The position numbers and the translations under genes were made by a program. The notes under the pieces were generated by a model. It worked only from the letters and a program-made list of their open reading frames with translations. It did no database searches and was not told the DNA's origin. A stretch of DNA of 64,000 nucleotides from Auanema rhodensis (Eukaryota; Nematoda; Chromadorea; Rhabditida; Rhabditidae). Below, one piece after another: positions 52,273 through 64,000 of this stretch (its first letter is position 1; every line of letters starts with the position of its first letter). The stretch covers positions 496,001 to 560,000 of the forward strand of contig CAXKVF010000077.1 of the NCBI GenBank assembly GCA_964057225.1, read 5' to 3'.

Positions 52273-55200
52273 ATCTAATTTTGAAAACCGCATCTCTTCA
52301 TCTTTCACGTGAAGCGAGTTACATACCAAGTGCACATCACGTGTACATTTAATTAGCATAAATTAAAGTTCACGTAAATTTCAAAGTCATGGTTACCATG
52401 CACAAATATCAATAAAAATTTGTTTTTAGACTGATATGGACATGGGGAATCTAATTTTGAAAACCGCATCTCTTTATCTTTCACGTGAAGCGAGTTACAT
52501 ACCAAGTGCACATCACGTGTACATTTAATTAGCATAAATTAAAGTTCACGTAAATTTCAAAGTCATGGTTACCACGCACCAATATCAATAAAAATTTGTT
52601 TTTAGACTAATATGGACATGGGGAATCTAATTTTGAAAACCGCATCTCTTTATCTTTCACGTGGAGCGAGTTACATACCAAGTGCACATCACGTGTACAT
52701 TTAATTAGCATAAATTAAAGTTCACGTAAATTTCAAAGTCATGGTTACCATGAAGCAATATCAATAAAAATTTGTTTTTAGACTAATATGGACATGGGGA
52801 ATCTAATTTTGAAAACCGCATCTCTTTATCTTTTACGTGAAGCGAGTTACATACCAAGTGCACATCACGTGTACATTTAATTAGCATAAATTAAAGTTCA
52901 CGTAAATTTCAAAGTCATGGTTACCATGAAGCAATATCAATAAAAATTTGTTTTTAGACTAATATGGACATGGGGAATCTAATTTTGAGAACCGCATTTC
53001 TTTATCTTTCACGTGAAGCGAGTTACATACCAAGAGCACATCACGTGTACATTTAATTAGCATAAATTAAAGTTCACGTAAATTTCAAAGTCATGGTTAC
53101 CATGAACCAATATCAATAAAAATTTGTTTTTAGACTAATATGGACATGGAGAATCTAATTTTGAAAACCGCATCTCTTTATCTTTCACGTGAAGCGAGTT
53201 ACATACCAAGAGCACATCACGTGTACATTTAATTAGCATAAATTAAAGTTCACGTAAATTTCAAAGTCATGGTTACCATGCACCAATATCAATAAAAATT
53301 TGTTTTTAGACTAATATGGACATGGGGAATCTAATTTTGAAAACCGCATCTCTTTATCTTTCACGTGAAGCGAGTTACATACCAAGTGCACATCACGTGT
53401 ACATTTAATTAGCATAAATTAAAGTTCACGTAAATTTCAAAGTCATGGTTACCATGAACCAATATCAATAAAAATTTGTTTTTAGACTAATATGGACATG
53501 GGGAATCTAATTTTGAAAACCGCATCTCTTTATCTTTCACGTGAAGCAAGTTACATACCAAGTGCACATCACGTGTACATTTAATTAGCATAAATTAAAG
53601 TTCACGTAAATTTCAAAGTCATGGTTACCATGAACCAATATCAATAAAAATTTGTTTTTAGACTAATATGGACATGGGGAATCTAATTTTGAAAACCGCA
53701 TCTCTTTATCTTTCACGTGAAGCGAGTTACATACCAAGTGCACATCACGTGTACATTTAATTAGCATAAATTAAAGTTCACGTAAATTTCAAAGTCATGG
53801 TTACCATGCACAAATATCAATAAAAATTTGTTTTTAGACTAATATGGACATGGGGAATCTAATTTTGAAAACCGCATCTCTTTATCTTTCACGTGGAGCG
53901 AGTTACATACCAAGTGCACATCACGTGTACATTTAATTAGCATAAATTAAAGTTCACGTAAATTTCAAAGTCATGGTTACCATGAAGCAATATCAATAAA
54001 AATTTGTTTTTAGACTAATATGGACATGGGGAATCTAATTTTGAAAACCGCATCTCTTTATCTTTTACGTGAAGCGAGTTACATACCAAGTGCACATCAC
54101 GTGTACATTTAATTAGCATAAATTAAAGTTCACGTAAATTTCAAAGTCATGGTTACCATGAAGCAATATCAATAAAAATTTGTTTTTAGACTAATATGGA
54201 CATGGGGAATCTAATTTTGAAAACCGCATCTCTTTATCTTTCACGTGAAGCGAGTTACATACCAAGTGCACATCACGTGTACATTTAATTAGCATAAATT
54301 AAAGTTCACGTAAATTTCAAAGTCATGGTTACCATGAACCAATATCAATAAAAATTTGTTTTCAGACTAATATGGACATGGGGAATCTAATTTTGAAAAC
54401 CGCATCTCTTTATCTTTTACGTGAAGCGAGTTACATACCAAGTGCACATCACGTGTACATTTAATTAGCATAAATTAAAGTTCACGTAAATTTCAAAGTC
54501 ATGGTTACCATGAAGCAATATCAATAAAAATTTGTTTTTAGACTAATATGGACATGGGGAATCTAATTTTGAAAACCGCATCTCTTTATCTTTCACGTGA
54601 AGCGAGTTACATACCAAGTGCACATCACGTGTACATTTAATTAGCATAAATTAAAGTTCACGTAAATTTCAAAGTCATGGTTACCATGAACCAATATCAA
54701 TAAAAATTTGTTTTTAGACTAATATGGACATGGGGAATCTAATTTTGAAAACCGCATCTCTTTATCTTTCACGTGAAGCGAGTTACATACCAAGTGCACA
54801 TCACGTGTACATTTAATTAGCATAAATTAAAGTTCACGTAAATTTCAAAGTCATGGTTACCATGAACCAATATCAATAAAAATTTGTTTTTAGACTAATA
54901 TGGACATGGGGAATCTAATTTTGAAAACCGCATCTCTTCATCTTTCACGTGAAGCGAGTTACATACCAAGTGCACATCACGTGTACATTTAATTAGCATA
55001 AATTAAAGTTCACGTAAATTTCAAAGTCATGGTTACCATGCACCAATATCAATAAAAATTTGTTTTTAGACTAATATGGACATGGGGAATCTAATTTTGA
55101 AAACCGCATCTCTTTTTCTTTCACGTGAAGCGAGTTACATACCAAGTGCACATCACGTGTACATTTAATTAGCATAAATTAAAGTTCACGTAAATTTCAA

Positions 55201-55440
55201 AGTCATGGTTACCATGCACCAATATCAATAAAAATTTGTTTTTAGACTAATATGGACATGGGGAATCTAATTTTGAAAACCGCATCTCTTTATCTTTCAC
55301 GTGAAGCGAGTTACATACCAAGTGCACATCACGTGTACATTTAATTAGCATAAATTAAAGTTCACGTAAATTTCAAAGTCATGGTTACCATGAACCAATA
55401 TCAATAAAAATTTGTTTTTAGACTAATATGGACATGGGGA

Positions 55441-57199
55441 ATCTAATTTTGAAAACCGCATCTCTTCATCTTTCACGTGAAGCGAGTTACATACCAAGTG
55501 CACATCACGTGTACATTTAATTAGCATAAATTAAAGTTCACCTAAATTTCAAAGTCATGGTTACCATGCACAAATATCAATAAAAATTTGTTTTTAGACT
55601 AATATGGACATGGGGAATCTAATTTTGAAAACCGCATCTCTTTATCTTTCACGTGGAGCGAGTTACATACCAAGTGCACATCACGTGTACATTTAATTAG
55701 CATAAATTAAAGTTCACGTAAATTTCAAAGTCATGGTTACCATGAAGCAATATCAATAAAAATTTGTTTTTAGACTAATATGGACATGGGGAATCTAATT
55801 TTGAAAACCGCATCTCTTTATCTTTTACGTGAAGCGAGTTACATACCAAGTGCACATCACGTGTACATTTAATTAGCATAAATTAAAGTTCACGTAAATT
55901 TCAAAGTCATGGTTACCATGAAGCAATATCAATAAAAATTTGTTTTTAGACTAATATGGACATGGGAATCTAATTTTGAAAACCGCATCTCTTTATCTTT
56001 CACGTGAAGCGAGTTACATACCAAGTGCACATCACGTGTACATTTAATTAGCATAAATTAAAGTTCACGTAAATTTCAAAGTCATGGTTACCATGAACCA
56101 ATATCAATAAAAATTTGTTTTTAGACTAATATGGACATGGGGAATCTAATTTTGAAAACCGCATCTCTTTATCTTTTACGTGAAGCGAGTTACATACCAA
56201 GTGCACATCACGTGTACATTTAATTAGCATAAATTAAAGTTCACGTAAATTTCAAAGTCATGGTTACCATGAAGCAATATCAATAAAAATTTGTTTTTAG
56301 ACTAATATGGACATGGGGAATCTAATTTTGAAAACCGCATCTCTTTATCTTTCACGTGAAGCGAGTTACATACCAAGTGCACATCACGTGTACATTTAAT
56401 TAGCATAAATTAAAGTTCACGTAAATTTCAAAGTCATGGTTACCATGAACCAATATCAATAAAAATTTGTTTTTAGACTAATATGGACATGGGGAATCTA
56501 ATTTTGAAAACCGCATCTCTTTATCTTTCACGTGAAGCGAGTTACATACCAAGTGCACATCACGTGTACATTTAATTAGCATAAATTAAAGTTCACGTAA
56601 ATTTCAAAGTCATGGTTACCATGAACCAATATCAATAAAAATTTGTTTTTAGACTAATATGGACATGGGGAATCTAATTTTGAAAACCGCATCTCTTCAT
56701 CTTTCACGTGAAGCGAGTTACATACCAAGTGCACATCACGTGTACATTTAATTAGCATAAATTAAAGTTCACCTAAATTTCAAAGTCATGGTTACCATGC
56801 ACAAATATCAATAAAAATTTGTTTTTAGACTAATATGGACATGGGGAATCTAATTTTGAAAACCGCATCTCTTTATCTTTCACGTGGAGCGAGTTACATA
56901 CCAAGTGCACATCACGTGTACATTTAATTAGCATAAATTAAAGTTCACGTAAATTTCAAAGTCATGGTTACCATGAAGCAATATAAATAAAAATTTGTTT
57001 TTAGACTAATATGGACATGGGGAATCTAATTTTGAAAACCGCATCTCTTTATCTTTTACGTGAAGCGAGTTACATACCAAGTGCACATCACGTGTACATT
57101 TAATTAGCATAAATTAAAGTTCACGTAAATTTCAAAGTCATGGTTACCATGAAGCAATATCAATAAAAATTTGTTTTTAGACTAATATGGACATGGGGA
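55441..57199 (+). repeat. Three-monomer series 316-318 repeated at 323-325 (offset 7)
   Basis: Both read T27C+G102C+C132A; A40G+C131G; C34T+C131G. G102C is otherwise seen only in monomer 277. The first series ends in the one-base-short monomer 318, the second does not; monomer 324 has a private C138A. Confidence 0.82.
55793..55967 (+). repeat. 175-bp monomer 318, one G short
   Basis: The G run at positions 172-175 is GGG at 55964-55966 instead of GGGG. This shifts array phase by one base for all downstream units. It is either a real one-base deletion or a homopolymer sequencing or assembly error. Confidence 0.9.
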
Positions 57200-58607
57200 A
57201 TCTAATTTTGAAAACCGCATCTCTTTATCTTTCACGTGAAGCGAGTTACATACCAAGTGCACATCACGTGTACATTTAATTAGCATAAATTAAAGTTCAC
57301 GTAAATTTCAAAGTCATGGTTACCATGAACCAATATCAATAAAAATTTGTTTTTAGACTAATATGGACATGGGGAATCTAATTTTGAAAACCGCATCTCT
57401 TTATCTTTCACGTGAAGCGAGTTACATACCAAGTGCACATCACGTGTACATTTAATTAGCATAAATTAAAGTTCACGTAAATTTCAAAGTCATGGTTACC
57501 ATGCACAAATATCAATAAAAATTTGTTTTTAGACTAATATGGACATGGGGAATCTAATTTTGAAAACCGCATCTCTTTATCTTTCACGTGAAGCGAGTTA
57601 CATACCAAGTGCACATCACGTGTACATTTAATTAGCATAAATTAAAGTTCACGTAAATTTCAAAGTCATGGTTACCACGCACCAATATCAATAAAAATTT
57701 GTTTTTAGACTAATATGGACATGGGGAATCTAATTTTGAAAACCGCATCTCTTTATCTTTCACGTGGAGCGAGTTACATACCAAGTGCACATCACGTGTA
57801 CATTTAATTAGCATAAATTAAAGTTCACGTAAATTTCAAAGTCATGGTTACCATGAAGCAATATCAATAAAAATTTGTTTTTAGACTAATATGGACATGG
57901 GGAATCTAATTTTGAAAACCGCATCTCTTTATCTTTTACGTGAAGCGAGTTACATACCAAGTGCACATCACGTGTACATTTAATTAGCATAAATTAAAGT
58001 TCACGTAAATTTCAAAGTCATGGTTACCATGAAGCAATATCAATAAAAATTTGTTTTTAGACTAATATGGACATGGGGAATCTAATTTTGAAAACCGCAT
58101 CTCTTTATCTTTCACGTGAAGCGAGTTACATACCAAGTGCACATCACGTGTACATTTAATTAGCATAAATTAAAGTTCACGTAAATTTCAAAGTCATGGT
58201 TACCATGAACCAATATCAATAAAAATTTGTTTTTAGACTAATATGGACATGGGGAATCTAATTTTGGAAACCGCATTTCTTTATCTTTCACGTGAAGCGA
58301 GTTACATACCAAGAGCACATCACGTGTACATTTAATTAGCATAAATTAAAGTTCACGTAAATTTCAAAGTCATGGTTACCATGAAGCAATATCAATAAAA
58401 ATTTGTTTTTAGACTAATATGGACATGGGGAATCTAATTTTGAAAACCGCATCTCTTTATCTTTCACGTGAAGCGAGTTACATACCAAGTGCACATCACG
58501 TGTACATTTAATTAGCATAAATTAAAGTTCACGTAAATTTCAAAGTCATGGTTACCATGAAGCAATATCAATAAAAATTTGTTTTTAGACTAATATGGAC
58601 ATGGGGA

Positions 58608-61422
58608 ATCTAATTTTGAAAACCGCATCTCTTTATCTTTCACGTGAAGCGAGTTACATACCAAGTGCACATCACGTGTACATTTAATTAGCATTAATTA
58701 AAGTTCACGTAAATTTCAAAGTCATGGTTACCATTCACCAATATCAATAAAAATTTGTTTTTAGACTAATATGGACATGGGGAATCTAATTTTGAAAACC
58801 GCATCTCTTTATCTTTCACGTGAAGCGAGTTACATACCAAGTGCACATCACGTGTACATTTAATTAGCATAAATTAAAGTTCACGTAAATTTCAAAGTCA
58901 TGGTTACCATGAACCAATATCAATAAAAATTTGTTTTTAGACTAAGATGGACATGGGGAATCTAATTTTGAAAACCGCATCTCTTTATCTTTCACGTGAA
59001 GCGAGTTACATACCAAGTGCACATCACGTGTACATTTAATTAGCATAAATTAAAGTTCACGTAAATTTCAAAGTCATGGTTACCATGTACCAATATCAAT
59101 AAAAATTTGTTTTTAGACTAATATGGACATGGAGAATCTAATTTTGAAAACCGCATCTCTTTATCTTTCACGTGAAGCGAGTTACATACCAAGTGCACAT
59201 CACGTGTACATTTAATTAGCATAAATTAAAGTTCACGTAAATTTCAAAGTCATGGTTACCATGAACCAATATCAATAAAAATTTGTTTTTAGACTAATAT
59301 GGACATGGGGAATCTAATTTTGAAAACCGCATCTCTTTATCTTTCACGTGAAGCGAGTTACATACCAAGTGCACATCACGTGTACATTTAATTAGCATAA
59401 ATTAAAGTTCACGTAAATTTCAAAGTCATGGTTACCATGTACCAATATCAATAAAAATTTGTTTTTAGACTAATATGGACATGGGGAATCTAATTTTGAA
59501 AACCGCATCTCTTTATCTTTCACGTGAAGCGAGTTACATACCAAGTGCACATCACGTGTACATTTAATTAGCATAAATTAAGTTCACGTAAATTTCAAAG
59601 TCATGGTTACCATGAACCAATATCAATAAAAATTTGTTTTTAGACTAATATGGACATGAGGAATCTAATTTTGAAAACCGCATCTCTTCATCTTTCACGT
59701 GAAGCGAGTTACATACTAAGTGCACATCACGTGTACATTTAATTAGCATAAATTAAAGTTCACGTAAATTTCAAAGTCATGGTTACCATGAACCAATATC
59801 AATAAAAATTTGTTTTTAGACTAATATGGACATGAGGAATCTAATTTTGAAAACCGCATCTCTTCATCTTTCACGTGAAGCGAGTTACATACCAAGTGCA
59901 CATCACGTGTACATTTAATTAGCATAAATTAAAGTTCACGTAAATTTCAAAGTCATGGTTACCATGAACCAATATCAATAAAAATTTGTTTTTAGACTAA
60001 TATGGACATGGGGAATCTAATTTTGAAAACCGCATCTCTTTATCTTTCACGTGAAGCGAGTTACATACCAAGTGCACATCACGTGTACATTTAATTAGCA
60101 TAAATTAAAGTTCACGTAAATTTCAAAGTCATGGTTACCATGCACCAATATCAATAAAAATTTGTTTTTAGACTAATATGGACATGGGGAATCTAATTTT
60201 GAAAACCGCATCTCTTTATCTTTCACGTGAAGCGAGTTACATACCAAGTGCACATCACGTGTACATTTAATTAGCATAAATTAAAGTTCACGTAAATTTC
60301 AAAGTCATGGTTACCATGCACCAATATCAATAAAAATTTGTTTTTAGACTAATATGGACATGGGGAATCTAATTTTGAAAACCGCATCTCTTTATCTTTC
60401 ACGTGAAGCGAGTTACATACCAAGTGCACATCACGTGTACAATTAATTAGCATAAATTAAAGTTCACGTAAATTTCAAAGTCATGGTTACCATGAAGCAA
60501 TATCAATAAAAATTTGTTTTTAGACTAATATGGACATGGGGAATCTAATTTTGAAAACCGCATCTCTTTATCTTTCACGTGAAGCGAGTTACATACCAAG
60601 TGCACATCACGTGTACATTTAATTAGCATAAATTAAAGTTCACGTAAATTTCAAAGTCATGGTTACCATGAACCAATATCAATAAAAATTTGTTTTTAGA
60701 CTAATATGGACATGAGGAATCTAATTTTGAAAACCGCATCTCTTCATCTTTTACGTGAAGCGAGTTACATACTAAGTGCACATCACGTGTACATTTAATT
60801 AGCATAAATTAAAGTTCACGTAAATTTCAAAGTCATGGTTACCATTCACCAATATCAATAAAAATTTGTTTTTAGACTAATATGGACATGAGGAATCTAA
60901 TTTTGAAAACCGCATCTCTTCATCTTTCACGTGAAGCGAGTTACATACCAAGTGCACATCACGTGTACATTTAATTAGCATAAATTAAAGTTCACGTAAA
61001 TTTCAAAGTCATGGTTACCATGAACCAATATCAATAAAAATTTGTTTTTAGACTAATATGGACATGAGGAATCTAATTTTGAAAACCGCATCTCTTCATC
61101 TTTCACGTGAAGCGAGTTACATACCAAGTGCACATCACGTGTACATTTAATTAGCATAAATTAAAGTTCACGTAAATTTCAAAGTCATGGTTACCATGAA
61201 CCAATATCAATAAAAATTTGTTTTTAGACTAATATGGACATGGGGAATCTAATTTTGAAAACCGCATCTCTTTATCTTTCACGTGAAGCGAGTTACATAC
61301 CAAGTGCACATCACGTGTACATTTAATTAGCATAAATTAAAGTTCACGTAAATTTCAAAGTCATGGTTACCATGCACCAATATCAATAAAAATTTGTTTT
61401 TAGACTAATATGGACATGGGGA
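58608..61422 (+). repeat. Array domain: monomers 334-349, G173A and T27C units
   Basis: The right-hand family ends and units with G173A followed by T27C units take over (339-341, 345-348). C55T (ACATACTAAG) marks monomers 340 and 346, six units apart. A129T occurs only in 336 and 338. G128T with A129C occurs only in 334 and 346. Monomer 334 also has A88T. Confidence 0.78.
59488..59662 (+). repeat. 175-bp monomer 339, one A short
   Basis: The AAA at positions 93-95 reads AA (59580-59581), so AAATTAAGTT replaces AAATTAAAGTT. This is the second and last phase shift in the window. It also trims the inner stem of the 67-103 inverted repeat by one pair. Confidence 0.9.
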
Positions 61423-64000
61423 ATCTAATTTTGAAAACCGCATCTCTTTATCTTTCACGTGAAGCGAGTTACATACCAAGTGCACATCACGTGTACATTT
61501 AATTAGCATAAATTAAAGTTCACGTAAATTTCAAAGTCATGGTTACCATGAAGCAATATCAATAAAAATTTGTTTTTTGACTAATATGGACATGGGGAAT
61601 CTAATTTTGAAAACCGCATCTCTTTATCTTTCACGTGAAGCGAGTTACATACCAAGTGCACATCACGTGTACAATTAATTAGCATAAATTAAAGTTCACG
61701 TAAATTTCAAAGTCATGGTTACCATGAAGCAATATCAATAAAAATTTGTTTTTAGACTAATATGGACATGGGGAATCTAATTTTGAAAACCGCATCTCTT
61801 TATCTTTCACGTGAAGCGAGTTACATACCAAGTGCACATCACGTGTACATTTAATTAGCATAAATTAAAGTTCACGTAAATTTCAAAGTCATGGTTACCA
61901 TGAAGCAATATCAATAAAAATTTGTTTTTAGACTAATATGGACATGGGGAATCTAATTTTGAAAACCACATCTCTTTATCTCTCACGTGAAGCGAGTTAC
62001 ATACCAAGTGCACATCACGTGTACATTTAATTAGCATAAATTAAAGTTCACGTAAATTTCAAAGTCATGGTTACCATGCACCAATATCAATAAAAATTTG
62101 TTTTTAGACTAATATGGACATGGGGAATCTAATTTTGAAAACCGCATCTCTTTATCTTTCACGTGAAGCGAGTTACATACCAAGTGCACATCACGTGTAC
62201 ATTTAATTAGCATAAATTAAAGTTCACGTAAATTTCAAAGTCATGGTTACCATGAACCAATATCAATAAAAATTTGTTTTTAGACTAATATGGACATGGG
62301 GAATCTAATTTTGAAAACCGCATCTCTTCATCTTTCACGTGAAGCGAGTTACATACCAAGTGCACATCACGTGTACATTTAATTAGCATAAATTAAAGTT
62401 CACGTAAATTTCAAAGTCATGGTTACCATGCACCAATATCAATAAAAATTTGTTTTTAGACTAATATGGACATGGGGAATCTAATTTTGAAAACCGCATC
62501 TCTTTTTCTTTCACGTGAAGCGAGTTACATACCAAGTGCACATCACGTGTACATTTAATTAGCATAAATTAAAGTTCACGTAAATTTCAAAGTCATGGTT
62601 ACCATGCACCAATATCAATAAAAATTTGTTTTTAGACTAACATGGACATGGGGAATCTAATTTTGAAAATCGCATCTCTTTATCTTTCACGTGAAGCGAG
62701 TTACATACCAAGTGCACATCACGTGTACAATTAATTAGCATAAATTAAAGTTCACGTAAATTTCAAAGTCATGGTTACCATGAAGCAATATCAATAAAAA
62801 TTTGTTTTTAGACTAATATGGACATGGGGAATCTAATTTTGAAAACCACATCTCTTTATCTCTCACGTGAAGCGAGTTACATACCAAGTGCACATCACGT
62901 GTACATTTAATTAGCATAAATTAAAGTTCACGTAAATTTCAAAGTCATGGTTACCATGAACCAATATCAATAAAAATTTGTTTTTAGACTAATATGGACA
63001 TGGGGAATCTAATTTTGAAAACCGCATCTCTTTATCTTTCACGTGAAGCGAGTTACATACCAAGTGCACATCACGTGTACATTTAATCAGCATAAATTAA
63101 AGTTCACGTAAATTTCAAAGTCATGGTTACCATGAACTAATATCAATAAAAATTTGTTTTTAGACTAATATGGACATGGGGAATCTAATTTTGAAAACCG
63201 CATCTCTTTATCTTTCACGTGAAGCGAGTTACATACCAAGTGCACATCACGTGTACATTTAATTAGCATAAATTAAAGTTCACGTAAATTTCAAAGTCAT
63301 GGTTACCATGCACCAATATCAATAAAAATTTGTTTTTAGACTAATATGAACATGGGGAATCTAATTTTGAAAACCGCATCTCTTTATCTTTCACGTGAAG
63401 CGAGTTACATACCAAGTGCACATCACGTGTACATTTAATTAGCATAAATTGAAGTTCACGTAAATTTCAAAGTCATGGTTACCATGAACCAATATCAATA
63501 AAAATTTGTTTTTAGACTAATATGGACATGGGGAATCTAATTTTGAAAACCGCATCTCTTTATCTTTCACGTGAAGCGAGTTACATACCAAGTGCACATC
63601 ACGTGTACATTTAATTAGCATAAATTAAAGTTCACGTAAATTTCAAAGTCATGGTTACCATGCACCAATATCAATAAAAATTTGTTTTTAGACTAATATG
63701 GACATGGGGAATCTAATTTTGAAAATCGCATCTCTTTATCTTTCACGTGAAGCGAGTTACATACCAAGTGCACATCACGTGTACAATTAATTAGCATAAA
63801 TTAAAGTTCACGTAAATTTCAAAGTCATGGTTACCATGAAGCAATATCAATAAAAATTTGTTTTTAGACTAATATGGACATGGGGAATCTAATTTTGAAA
63901 ACCACATCTCTTTATCTCTCACGTGAAGCGAGTTACATACCAAGTGCACATCACGTGTACATTTAATTAGCATAAATTAAAGTTCACGTAAATTTCAAAG
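61423..64000 (+). repeat. Array domain: monomers 350-364, T76A/C131G/G18A family returns
   Basis: T76A+C131G units (351, 357, 363) are followed by C131G or by G18A+T32C units (353, 358, 364). C17T marks 357 and 363, six units (1056 bp) apart, so a six-unit repeat is starting as the window ends. G18A+T32C without C19A looks intermediate between the G18A units at 5-17 kb and the G18A+C19A+T32C units at 18-31 kb. Monomer 364 is cut off at position 114 by the window edge. Confidence 0.8.

Larger units (their letters stand above)
48753..54560 (+). repeat. Expanded copy of the 22-monomer block, monomers 278-310 (33 units, 5808 bp)
   Basis: Monomers 278-285 match 256-263 (offset 22), and 299-309 match 266-276 (offset 33). 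The eleven extra units come from duplications of T27C+C132A, T7G+T127C, C34T series at 283-285, 286-288 and 293-295, and of the A1T region (289-290, 296-297). Rare units G39C (280) and A13G+C22T+T59A (302) confirm the alignment. Confidence 0.82.
43297..58607 (+). repeat. Array domain: monomers 247-333, right-hand variant family
   Basis: Five marks largely confined to this stretch define it: C132A with A129C; A40G; C34T; T59A, usually with C22T and A12G or A13G at its first unit; and T127C with A129C. By hand I count 14 of the array's 15 C34T units and all ten T59A units here. The family is arranged in 22- to 33-unit blocks with internal 3-, 4- and 7-unit duplications. T76A, C85A, G18A and C132T units are absent. 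Confidence 0.85.
1..64000 (+). repeat. 176-bp satellite DNA array, 363.6 monomers, head to tail
   Basis: The word ATCTAATTTTGAAAACCGCA or a near-identical variant returns every 176 bases throughout (starts at 1, 177, 353, 529 and so on). Because 15 units equal 2640 bases, text lines 2640 apart stay in register, which let me check phase across the window; it slips by one base twice only. All units face the same way and nothing interrupts them. GC is about 32% by hand count of the consensus. Such arrays are typical of eukaryotic centromeric or pericentromeric heterochromatin; unit length is close to one nucleosome plus linker. Centromere function is inference. Both ends run off the window, so true length exceeds 64 kb. 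Confidence 0.99.

Noticed and set aside
52353-52535. Second minus-strand 60-codon open frame, almost the same peptide
   Set aside because: Same cause: A161G at 52433 changes the same TAG to CAG. Two independent point changes opening the same repeat frame are expected by chance among 363 units; this is not a gene pair.
55964-59581. The two one-base deletions as functional frame or phase switches
   Set aside because: Both lie in short homopolymers and no reading frame depends on them; sequencing error or neutral slippage is the simpler explanation.
1-64000. CRISPR array
   Set aside because: There are no unique spacers; the whole 176-bp unit repeats, and the unit is far too long for a CRISPR repeat.
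1-64000. Match to the Arabidopsis 178-bp or Brassica 176-bp centromere repeats
   Set aside because: From memory only short words such as an AGACT-ATATGGAC-like stretch resemble the Arabidopsis repeat, and their order differs. Equal length alone is not homology. A database search with the consensus would decide.

Overview
The whole window is one uninterrupted head-to-tail satellite DNA array. A 176-bp monomer repeats from base 1 to base 64000 in a single orientation: 363 complete monomers plus a 114-bp partial one at the right end, with no flanking sequence on either side. I saw no gene, RNA gene, transposon, CRISPR array or unique spacer. Hand-read GC content of the consensus is about 32% (56/176). 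Only two monomers differ in length; each lacks one base in a short homopolymer run (about 55964-55967 and 59579-59581). Most monomers differ from the consensus at only a few positions.

Monomer numbering is mine: monomer 1 starts at base 1, and 'position n' means base n of the 176-bp unit. Monomer k starts at 1+176(k-1) up to monomer 318, one base earlier for 319-339, and two bases earlier from 340 on.

This is a eukaryotic, heterochromatin-type array. Unit length, AT-richness, very even homogenisation and multi-scale higher-order repeats fit a centromeric satellite, and a plant is a reasonable guess because many plant centromere repeats are 150-180 bp. The sequence cannot prove centromere identity or name the species. 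CpG is not depleted in the consensus (5 seen, about 4.4 expected).

Layout. 1-5104: plain monomers differing mainly at position 129. 5105-11968: a second set of variants (T76A, C131G, G18A, C132T) appears in recurring modules. 11969-17600: two copies of a 16-monomer (2816-bp) higher-order repeat. 17953-31680: three copies of a 27/28-monomer (about 4.8-kb) higher-order repeat whose length differences are explained by chimeric monomers. 31681-43296: mosaic of shorter local duplications. 43297-58607: a distinct variant family (C34T, A40G, T59A, T127C, C132A) arranged in 22- to 33-monomer blocks. 58608-61422: monomers rich in G173A and T27C. 61423-64000: the earlier T76A/C131G/G18A family returns.

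The parts work together only in the sense of array evolution: unequal, in-register exchange appears to have duplicated blocks of 3 to 34 monomers and left datable junctions. Inside the monomer are three CACGT cores 32-33 bp apart, a 37-base imperfect inverted repeat and a 15-base dyad. These are candidates for protein binding or non-B DNA structure. I found no protein-coding system here.
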